A DNA stretch of 36,915 nucleotides, from assembly GCA_963169075.1 (NCBI GenBank), contig CAUJGC010000221.1, forward strand, positions 1 to 36,915, written 5' to 3'. A program made the translations under genes and the position numbers. The stretch comes from Myxococcota bacterium (GTDB taxonomy: Bacteria; Myxococcota_A; Bradymonadia; Bradymonadales; GCA-2716585). Below, piece by piece: positions 19,801-26,167 of the stretch; within the stretch, counting starts at the first letter, position 1, and each line of letters starts with the position of its first letter. Under the pieces are notes generated by a model. It saw only the letters and a program-made list of their open reading frames with translations, did no database searches and was not told where the DNA came from.

Positions 19801-20347
19801 GGTCCTCTCGCTGCGGGATGACATCTTCGGCGTCCCGCGCCTGGACGCCAACGGCCGGGCCCTGACGGTGGATCAGCGGGCGACCCAGCTCCGCGAGCGC
19901 CTCCTGGACCCGGCGCGGCTGGACAGCAGCGGCTACATCACGCTACCCTTCAGGACGAACCTGGCGGACCTCTCGCCGCTGACCCGCAACCACAAGGTCC
20001 TCTACATCGAGGCCAACATCGAGGGGAACGACAACGGCGACTTCCTCGGGCGGCTCTACCTCCGCCAGACCGGCACGGGCGTCGTGCGGACCCTGGACGA
20101 CGCCACCGACAACTACCGCCTGCCCGCGCGCACCGCGGTCCTCAACCCCTTCTTCAACAGCACCCGCGAGTTCGCCGCCAGCCCCGAGGTCTACCGCAGC
20201 TACCGCCTCCGCGACCGCCCCTTCGTCAACACCGAGTGGGAGCTGATCCTGAACCAGCGCGACGAGACGGTCAACCGGGACATCAACCTCCGGGCGCTCA
20301 CTGACATCAAACTCTACGTATTCTACACGGACTTTACCGTGTATTGA
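13808..20347 (+). CDS. Giant Cys-rich lipoprotein with long helical/coiled-coil region and TcA-C-terminus-like end
   Basis: ATG 13808 preceded by GAGGTGAG; lipobox LLGAAAC; N-terminal CTPGEPGCVC-type repeats; three LNR-like GTDLADCG repeats; long helical region; C-terminus WELILNQRDETVNRDINLRALTDIKLYVFYTDFTVY. Confidence 0.85.
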   Translation: MAEQSRGWWAGWRWAAALLLGWALLGAAACDDEEDPAPAACTPGMDGCACMEGACLTGLVCEDARCRPTCALGSAGCACDAGGCAASEEGLLVCAAGRCEVSSCTPGEPGCVCAAEGRCGGGASCQAVGGAERCVAGCTPGEVGCACDGGGRCGGSAACDPETARCEAGPGCTPGNQGCACDGGACVAGLTCEGGTCAEAACAPGLEGCACLDGACGYTAEGHALVCDGGVCTRASCPVGMTGCACNADGSCEVAGAQCDGGFCVSGECIPGAEGCRCLGGGCDPGLTCRQGAVCVDSRGTEGGACRINGTCDRNLRCDSTGVEDVCVYCDLGSIGCQCRDDASCLPGLTCAGGLCLGDEAVFARTPPQAPRCYTPCSANLTTPDGTRACAADGMMEGCLAGQSCVEGSCVGAGEEVPECADDAACPDFQLCIQGRCYAECASSAECATGMGCHRRVCRVPCSLDRATCGAGQVCEGLDGNQGFCVPRAATEEGPSAVPVNEQGTVGASETTLEFSNIKLERRFTLYNNTDDFVDFQVTKAEHVVLLRDGQVDRRQEDASCTGAACPLWWVELGEFGAISREGTRTVRAAPRCGESCPVVIVRVPEDAVDATRWRGALKVESPLGRAEVALGYVESPAGRWTGAMSYFATFESGGIDPEGAEPGWLLRADRGDVSGVRNGLIQRWGAFRSGGLTGGWDEFVAILRATESEQWRFPSVQQACLATNGACYLFDAGAGVGPRVYVTRLEDSPVPAGVTSFPMEMNLYVPDQSAPELLRGKVVSETALTFAGSPAVELELGANPADARSCDPRVRSNCVVFLDRLELEMALGGHYRPEGSACAAGETALPEPWLVPGFLGDATRDASTGTWSRGRCVRAALPFDLAAEPERAAQNVNLALGNPVPNGRSLRRTVELLDGAIIDQQTLFILFRERLPALMMDEAPTAYGYLLLRRVPGEVVDTDADGDGVPDGYAGSVLPAPETPAPDRLGVSCSPDLLREILGSGRALDQSNAPQVIAAILDGGAMDPTQALTPSVNGEEVHYLCVDTGLFDGGPGNTARWGTGVQAPNDDSCLTGENGLCEDGLSGSQPFRCTSGTDLADCGMRPGLQNNNTCATANNGRCEDSWSCALGTDLADCGMRSGVAANNNTCPSAGNGVCEDEEAGQTQAFQCAPGTDRADCGVRYQDDRVACPLGSEVDYFTTSRQLLPSIAGLPCQRDGSCAATLAQWRANGNPLLVQDDPAWTCADPTRALCDANRLDLRDGKTFYTGGSRVYDRSYAAATDEAFRYKTRFVSREGGGLAFAPSLCDGSAETIPYCYDAEAIEALQERVDCVLDIYQRFYATAAAGSLPRADQLYTFLEAHFSSTVEPSAQGGLPARRDGFERLNAELLIMLGDDAFTSSFESRFDLAGSRITAFEGDRFEDGGIRLSGIAGFEMFRLYQAAQYYSSVLERFYALSPVLSTSLASGAPQTGRNFISDALVTDYLAKVVRASTQRARVQGEIARRYQAFNRPDLARRVIERGYLSTYLESVVLSNILLSIYDAAGGSSRPQLLAELETAQRSYSVALLNLRELYGSITDNVNYFGYPADYLPFPALDVGPSALDRSAFETVLTSALSKLDVARQREQVALSTTRGFDSDAERFQSELTRITRTYESQLIELCGSFEAPDGRIYPAIRRYASLDDGVASLGDPCGLVGNGAIFQALGRLDLLRLGQLRLSTQIRGTVEQIEIERRRVADYCQLTLEQAQFNYSIGEQQLDISQDLSVVQANQERVQRITSAAADVAGTATCDNTVSCITAGVATGIKAAAYVTQEIILPFIEEEIRNKQRERGMLELDQARWNTTVQCDFAEIDANANTARLLLQLRELDISVLELEYQFQLALSEIQRLSQQSRRLEQEQEEALQLAINVEAALNDPNVRIYRNDAVINADVAFQDALREAYRLTLVYQYYTSQSYARLDELFLIRLVTAGEFNLENYLIELQNAFSSFEESFGTPDVRVAVLSLRDDIFGVPRLDANGRALTVDQRATQLRERLLDPARLDSSGYITLPFRTNLADLSPLTRNHKVLYIEANIEGNDNGDFLGRLYLRQTGTGVVRTLDDATDNYRLPARTAVLNPFFNSTREFAASPEVYRSYRLRDRPFVNTEWELILNQRDETVNRDINLRALTDIKLYVFYTDFTVY
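17006..17343 (+). repeat. Three tandem Cys repeats (LNR-like) inside the 2180-aa lipoprotein
   Basis: CLTGENGLCEDGLSGSQPFRCTSGTDLADCG / CATANNGRCEDSWSCALGTDLADCG / CPSAGNGVCEDEEAGQTQAFQCAPGTDRADCG. Confidence 0.8.
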
Positions 20348-20355
20348 GGGTCAAG

Positions 20356-23300
20356 ATGATTAAAAATATACTCCTCCTGGGGTTGGCTGCGGCGCTCTTC
20401 GCGGGCGCCTGGGGGTGCGGGGACGACCCGCCCTCCGGGCCGTCTCCCGCGCCCGAGAACAACAACCCGGACGTGTCCTGCGCGACCTCGGCGGAGTGCG
20501 ATGCGGTCCCTGCGACGGCAGGGCAGCGCTGCGTGGAGGGGGCCTGCGTGCCTTGCTCCGGCGACGCGGAGTGCGCCGCTGACCCCGACTACGGCGACGC
20601 TCGCGGCGTCTGCGAGGCGGGCGCCTGCACGGCGAGCGGCTGCACCCCCGGCGCGGTGGGCTGCGCCTGCGACGCCGAGGACGCCTGCGCCGTCGGGGAG
20701 TGCCTGGACGGCGCCTGCGTGGACTGTGATCGCGGCGACGCGGCCTGCCTCTGCCGCCTCAACGGCACCTGCGCTGCGGACCTGCGCTGCGAGGAGGAGC
20801 GCTGCGTCCCCTGCACCGCCGGCCTGGAGGGCTGCGCCTGCGGCGAAGGCGACGCCTGCGACGCGCCGCTGGTCTGCGGCGCCAACCAGCGCTGCATCCC
20901 CGACCCCTGCACCCCCGGCGCTGCGGGCTGCCCCTGCGCCGACGGCGACGCCTGCGACGCGGGCGGCTACTGCGACGACGCGTCCATGTGCCGCGCCTGC
21001 ACCTCGGACGTGCCGGGCTGCCCCTGCGACGCGGGCGACACCTGCGCCGGAGACAACATCTGCGAGGACGGCGCCTGCGTCGCCTGCCCCGACGCCGACC
21101 GCCCCGAGGGCTGCGGCTGCGAGGACGACGACGCCTGCGCCGAGGGGCTCGTCTGCGACGACGACGACCTCGCCTGCCGCGCCCCGCTGGCCTGCGCGGA
21201 CCTCTGCGTGCTCCACCAGCGCTGCGACGCCTCCCTCCCCGGCGACGCCGTCTGCATCCCCGAGAGCTGCGAGGACGGCTACGTCTGGGACGACGGCGTC
21301 TGCCTCGTCGCGGATCGCGCCTCCTGCGACGGCCGCGACGGGAGCGAGGACATGACCCCCGCCTGCGAGGCCGAGGGCAAGCGCTGTGTCGAGACGGCCA
21401 ACGGCGCCGTCTGCGTCGTCGCCTGCGCGGAGCTCACCGCCACCTGCGCCGAGCAGCAGCGGGACTGCGACCCCAACGCCTTCGACGAGGACGCCACCTG
21501 CGGCCCCTGCCGCCCCGGCTACCTCGCAGAGGGCGGCGCCTGCGTCCCCAACCCCCAGTCCAACTGCGTCCCCGACGCGCTGGACTCCATCCTCGACACC
21601 TGCACCGCCCGCCTCCAGGCCTGCGTCACCACCGATGACGGCGCCATCTGCGGGGCCTGCCTCGCCGGGACTGTCCTCGACCCCGACGCCAACGCCTGCG
21701 TCCCGCAGGCCCTCTGCGGCGACCGCCTCTGCACCGACGAGGAGTTCTGCGACTACCCCCAGACCGGCGGCCCGCCCGCCTGCGCGCCGCGCCTCTGCCC
21801 CGACGGGCAGGCCTTTGACGTCGCCACCAACCAGTGCATGGGCTGCGGCCTGACCTGCGGCGCCGCCGGCGTCTGGCCCCGGACGATCGACGGCGCCTGC
21901 GCCTGCGCCGAGGATGTCTTCTGCGACTACACCTTCAACGGCGCGGGCGCCCGCTGCGTCGTCGCGGCCTGCCCCGACGGCGAGGCCGCGACGCCCGGCG
22001 GCGAGTGCATCACCTGCTCGCTGATCTGCGGCGACTCGGACGGCGAGACGCCGCGCCTCTGGCCCGAGACGACGGCGGACGGGAGCTGCCTCTGCGAGAC
22101 GCAGACCGGCTACTACTACCCCCTGGGCGGCTCCGGCGCCCCCCAGCGCTGCGACGAGGACGGCGACGGCTGGATCAACCGCACCGCCTTCGAGACCTAC
22201 AGCATCTCCGAGCCGACCACGCTGGCGAACTTCCGCTGTGAGGTGCGCCAGATCGACCGCTTCATCCTCCGCAACGAGTACGGCCAGGAGCGCCGCGTGT
22301 CCCTCTGCGGCGGCGAGCTGGTGGACTACGACGACGGCACCCCGCCGCCGTGCGGCCAGGACGCCGCCGTCCTGGCCCTCTACGAGCCTGACAACCTCGA
22401 CAACCCGCGCCGCATCGCCGTGGACAACGCGACCTTCCCCACCTACGGGCCCGAGGGGCGCAAGCCGCTGGCGGCGGAGCTGAACCCCCTCACCCGGGGC
22501 TGCGTCAGCCCGACGGGCGACTACAACCTCAACGGGCGCGAGGATCTCAGCGAGGATCAGCCCCTCACCCGCGACCGCGTCAACGGCCTGAGCTTCGACG
22601 GGGACGCGGACTTCGCCTTCCAGAGCATGGCCTACTTCACCGAGCTGCACCGCGGCTCCTACCGGGCGCCGTCTGTCCGCGGGCTGCCCGGCGCCTACGT
22701 CATCGCCGAGCGCTCGCGCTGCGAGGCGGGCTTCCCCGTGCGCTACGCCTCAGGCGGCGACTACTGGCAGGGGTGCACGCGCAACCGGCGCTCCAGCTTC
22801 GACGTCGAGCGCACCTCGCTGGTGGGGCATGACTTCGCCGCCTGGAGCTGCGACGCGGAGAGCGGGACCTGCCCGCTGCCGAACCCCCCGCTGGGCAGCG
22901 GCCTGGATCGGGACGGGGATCGCGTGGAGGATCACGACCTCTGCGCCCTGGAGGGCGCGCTGACCGGCCAGCCCTGGCGCGGCATGAGCCACCACAGCCA
23001 GTTCCAGTGCGTCACGATCAAGAACTCGGCGGCGCAGCCCTGGGAGGTCAACCGCAGCGACCTCTTCGACGGCGCCACCGGCGGCACGCCGCTGGAGTTC
23101 AACCTCTGCGGCGCGGTCACCTGCGACGGCGCGGCCCCCGGCTGCGTGACCTCCACCCGCTCGGCGCCGCTGCAACCGCTGGCGCCCGAGGTCCGCTGCG
23201 CGACGGCGCTCCAGGGCGACACCCAGCCGGACATGGTGGGCTTCGTCGGGGTGCGCTACCTGCCCGACGGGCCGGGCTCCTCCGTGCGCCCGTCCTACCA

Positions 23301-23838
23301 GCGGGGCTGCATCGACGAGTCGTTCTGGCAGGGCAGCGACGGCGGCTACGCCTTCCTCTGCCCCGGCTACGAGGACAACCCCGCCGCGGTGCGGGCCGCA
23401 GGCAACGCGGGCGACTTCGGCAAGCTGATCTGCAGCTGCAACACCTTCTACGGCGGCGCCAGCTGCGAGGTCGCCTGCCTGGAGCGCTCCCAGAGCAGCG
23501 GCGTCGGGACGAGCTACCTGCATGTGGGCGGCGAGGATCTGGGCTATGACGCGACCCTGGCGGCGCTCTATGGGTGCGACCCGGACTTCCGCTACTGCGT
23601 CCAGCACCCGCCGGTCCCCGAGGCCGGCTTCGAAGGGGGGCGGCGCGGCTGGTGGCTCTGCGGCGAGACGACCTCGACGCGCCCGGCTCAAGGCAGCGAC
23701 CCGGTCCTCCGCGCCGCGGACGCCCCCGAGGGCGTCTGGAGCCTGGAGGGCAAGGTGCGGGTGGTGCCGGTGCGGCGCCGCCTCCTGACCGAGCCCGCCT
23801 GCGACCCGGCGGTGGACACCTGCTGGAGCCTCTTTTGA
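20356..23838 (+). CDS. Cys-rich lipoprotein with EGF/Dickkopf-like repeats
   Basis: ATG 20356 (8 nt after the upstream stop) with hydrophobic leader MIKNILLLGLAAALFAGAWGC (lipobox AWGC), linker PENNNPDVSC, many CTPGAAGCPCADGDAC-type repeats, then a globular C-terminal half. Confidence 0.8.
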   Translation: MIKNILLLGLAAALFAGAWGCGDDPPSGPSPAPENNNPDVSCATSAECDAVPATAGQRCVEGACVPCSGDAECAADPDYGDARGVCEAGACTASGCTPGAVGCACDAEDACAVGECLDGACVDCDRGDAACLCRLNGTCAADLRCEEERCVPCTAGLEGCACGEGDACDAPLVCGANQRCIPDPCTPGAAGCPCADGDACDAGGYCDDASMCRACTSDVPGCPCDAGDTCAGDNICEDGACVACPDADRPEGCGCEDDDACAEGLVCDDDDLACRAPLACADLCVLHQRCDASLPGDAVCIPESCEDGYVWDDGVCLVADRASCDGRDGSEDMTPACEAEGKRCVETANGAVCVVACAELTATCAEQQRDCDPNAFDEDATCGPCRPGYLAEGGACVPNPQSNCVPDALDSILDTCTARLQACVTTDDGAICGACLAGTVLDPDANACVPQALCGDRLCTDEEFCDYPQTGGPPACAPRLCPDGQAFDVATNQCMGCGLTCGAAGVWPRTIDGACACAEDVFCDYTFNGAGARCVVAACPDGEAATPGGECITCSLICGDSDGETPRLWPETTADGSCLCETQTGYYYPLGGSGAPQRCDEDGDGWINRTAFETYSISEPTTLANFRCEVRQIDRFILRNEYGQERRVSLCGGELVDYDDGTPPPCGQDAAVLALYEPDNLDNPRRIAVDNATFPTYGPEGRKPLAAELNPLTRGCVSPTGDYNLNGREDLSEDQPLTRDRVNGLSFDGDADFAFQSMAYFTELHRGSYRAPSVRGLPGAYVIAERSRCEAGFPVRYASGGDYWQGCTRNRRSSFDVERTSLVGHDFAAWSCDAESGTCPLPNPPLGSGLDRDGDRVEDHDLCALEGALTGQPWRGMSHHSQFQCVTIKNSAAQPWEVNRSDLFDGATGGTPLEFNLCGAVTCDGAAPGCVTSTRSAPLQPLAPEVRCATALQGDTQPDMVGFVGVRYLPDGPGSSVRPSYQRGCIDESFWQGSDGGYAFLCPGYEDNPAAVRAAGNAGDFGKLICSCNTFYGGASCEVACLERSQSSGVGTSYLHVGGEDLGYDATLAALYGCDPDFRYCVQHPPVPEAGFEGGRRGWWLCGETTSTRPAQGSDPVLRAADAPEGVWSLEGKVRVVPVRRRLLTEPACDPAVDTCWSLF

Positions 23839-23904
23839 TATATCTTGATATGTCTTGTTGTATCTATATCGTGTCTTGAGAGTCATTTGACGAGGAGCTG
23901 AACC

Positions 23905-25311
23905 ATGGACCCGAACACTCACCTGCCCTCTCCTGCTTCGTTCTCGGATCGCTTCCAGCGCCGCCCGGCCTTCTGGGGTGCGATGGCGGGCTCGCTGGCG
24001 GGGATGATCCTCGGCCTGGCGCTGGGGGTGGCCTTTGTCGCGCAGGCGGACAACAACCGCCGGACGGCGGACGTGGCCGACGGCCCGCTGCTGATCCCCT
24101 ACGACGGCTTCCTGATGCTCAACAACGGCGCGGTGGACGGCGAGGAGTCGCTGACCTTCCGGCTCTACGGCGGGCCGACGTGCACGGACTGCGAGCTGTG
24201 GAGCGAGACGCAGACCGTCCAGATCCACAGCGGCCGCTTCTCGGTGGGCCTGGGCACGACGACCTCGTTGGACGCGCTGATCCTCGACGCGGAGAAGCTC
24301 TACCTGGGCATCGAGGTCAACGGCACCCCCCTGAGCGGGCGCCAGGCCATCGAGCCGGTCCCCTACGCGGCCTGGTCCGGGCACGGCACCGAGTTCAAGA
24401 CCTACCAGATCGCCACCCCCGGCGGGCTCACCACCGAGACGCTGGACGTGCAGGCGCGCCTCAACGTCCAGGGCTCTGAGCTCACGTTGGGCACGGCCGA
24501 TGGGCAAGCTCAGGGCCTCGCGCGCAGTCAGCGTGCGCTGGTTCATAGCCCGAACGGCGATCAGCTCTGGATCAACGCGCTTGGGGACTTCGAGGGCGGC
24601 ACCCTCGTCGACTCCAACCTGGAGGTGGACGGCACGCTGGCGACGGCGGGCAGCGTGGACATCAACGGGAGCGAGGTGCGCCTGGGCTCGGGCAATGATC
24701 GCCTCGCGTCGTGGTCGAGCAACACGATCACCCTCAACCCGGGCGGCGACGCCTCCGGCGGGGTGGTCGTCGGCAGCAACCTCAGCTTGCCGACGGGGAC
24801 GCTCAGCACGGATCGGATCCGGGGGCGCAACGCGCTCTCCCTCCACGGCTCGGCTTCGGCCTCGGAGTCCATGCGGGTTGAGTCGGGCGGGCGGGTGGTC
24901 TTCGGCGATTCCAGCGGCGTGAGCGTGGGCGGACCGCTCTCGGTGAGCGGGGAGAGCACCTACGCCAACGACCTCCGGTTCACGAGCGCGACAGCGGCCA
25001 ACCGCGAGATCCGCAACGTGGACAACATCCACGGTGACGGGACGCTCATCCTCTACCCCGGGGACTCGACGAGCGGCCCGGCGACGCTGGACTCTGGCGG
25101 GCTCACCGTGGGGAGCCTGTCTGCCACCTCGGTCGAGGTGACGGGGAGCAAGAGCACCGTCTCTTCGAGTGATTCCGGGTGGGGCGTTCGTACGATCTTC
25201 AATGAGAACTGGGCCGACTGCGGCAACAGGCCGATGACGGGGGTGCGGCTCGTCTTCACGGATGTGGGAGCAGACAACCGGGCGCGCCTCCAGGTGCGCT
25301 GCGGTCCCTGA
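23905..25311 (+). CDS. Membrane-anchored fibre-like / beta-solenoid-like repeat protein
   Basis: GAGGAG RBS; N-terminal TM FWGAMAGSLAGMILGLALGVAFVAQA; Gly/Ser/Thr-rich repetitive body (LNVQGSELTLG, GSVDINGSEVRLGSGNDRL, SLSVSGES) similar in style to tail-fibre proteins. Confidence 0.65.
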   Translation: MDPNTHLPSPASFSDRFQRRPAFWGAMAGSLAGMILGLALGVAFVAQADNNRRTADVADGPLLIPYDGFLMLNNGAVDGEESLTFRLYGGPTCTDCELWSETQTVQIHSGRFSVGLGTTTSLDALILDAEKLYLGIEVNGTPLSGRQAIEPVPYAAWSGHGTEFKTYQIATPGGLTTETLDVQARLNVQGSELTLGTADGQAQGLARSQRALVHSPNGDQLWINALGDFEGGTLVDSNLEVDGTLATAGSVDINGSEVRLGSGNDRLASWSSNTITLNPGGDASGGVVVGSNLSLPTGTLSTDRIRGRNALSLHGSASASESMRVESGGRVVFGDSSGVSVGGPLSVSGESTYANDLRFTSATAANREIRNVDNIHGDGTLILYPGDSTSGPATLDSGGLTVGSLSATSVEVTGSKSTVSSSDSGWGVRTIFNENWADCGNRPMTGVRLVFTDVGADNRARLQVRCGP

Positions 25312-25320
25312 GACAAGAAA

Positions 25321-25457
25321 GGGGGTCTGGGGGCGGATCGCCCCCAGCCGCCGGAGGCACCCCCCATAAAAAAAACAAAAGAATAAAAGCAGATTAATGT
25401 GGTTTTTTTATTGGGGGTGACTCCCGCGGCCGGGGGGAAGCTCCCCCCGAACCCCCC
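25321..25457. repeat. Second inverted pair of composite palindromes (25321-25365 forward; 25413-25457 reverse)
   Basis: GGGGGT-CTGGGGGCG-GAT-CGCCCCCAG-CCGCCGGAGGC-ACCCCCCATAAAAAAAAC; reverse copy reads GGGGGGTT-CGGGGGGAGCTTCCCCCCG-GCCGCGGGAGTC-ACCCCCAATAAAAAAACC. Confidence 0.85.
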
Positions 25458-25461
25458 AAGA

Positions 25462-26088
25462 TCAGCGCTTCTTCTCGTTCTTCTCGGCCTCGGCCTGATC
25501 GATCTCGCGGATCTGGTTGAGGACGATGAGGCCGGTCTCGGTCTCCAGGAAGCCGTCTCCGATGTCGGTGTAGCGGCCCGTCATGGTGTAGACGTCGCCG
25601 GTCTTCAGCTCGCCGTCCTCGACCTTGGCCTGGTAGATGCCGTTGAGGTTGACGATGAGGAGGCGATCTTCGGGCTTGCCGCTGGCGTCCACCACATAGA
25701 AGTGGTGTCGCTGGCACATCTTGGGATCCTCCTCTTCGCCGTCCTTGCGGCGTCGGGCGCGTCGGGGCTTCTTCTTGTCCTCCCAGAAGGGGCAGGTGTA
25801 GACCTGGGCGACGGTGCCGCGGATCTCGACGTCTTTATCCAGGTATTTCAGGCGGTTGCGCCGAAGGCCATCCACGGTGAGGGGGCCGTCCGCGAACTTT
25901 TCGGGGATCTTGGACTGCCCCAGATCGCCGGGGACCGCAGGGAGGGAGACGGTGGCTGGCGGGAGGTTGGCCTCAGGGTCCTCCTGGGGAGGGGGCTCCT
26001 CCTCGCAGGCGAGGAGGAGCAAGGCGAGGCCGCCGAGGGGGAGGAGGGCGCGGAGCGCCCGCGCGTGGTGTCGTAGGGTCGAGTTCAC
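25462..26088 (-). CDS. Lipoprotein, possibly OB-fold-like
   Basis: GTG start after AAGGAGAC on the - strand; hydrophobic leader with LLLLAC lipobox; DVEIRGTVAQVYTCPF..KTGDVYTMTGRYTD is reminiscent of OB-type domains. Confidence 0.75.
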   Translation of the reverse strand: MNSTLRHHARALRALLPLGGLALLLLACEEEPPPQEDPEANLPPATVSLPAVPGDLGQSKIPEKFADGPLTVDGLRRNRLKYLDKDVEIRGTVAQVYTCPFWEDKKKPRRARRRKDGEEEDPKMCQRHHFYVVDASGKPEDRLLIVNLNGIYQAKVEDGELKTGDVYTMTGRYTDIGDGFLETETGLIVLNQIREIDQAEAEKNEKKR

Positions 26089-26167
26089 CTGCGTCTCCTT
26101 CGGGGGTGATGCCGCGGCGCGCGGTCGCCAGCACGCCGCGCGCCGCCAGGGGCGGGGTTCGTGCGGC

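Noticed and set aside
20323-25032. Large antisense ORFs (775 aa and 760 aa) opposite the Cys-rich and fibre-like genes
   Set aside because: Shadow ORFs without recognisable motifs; sense ORFs have lipobox/TM and RBS.
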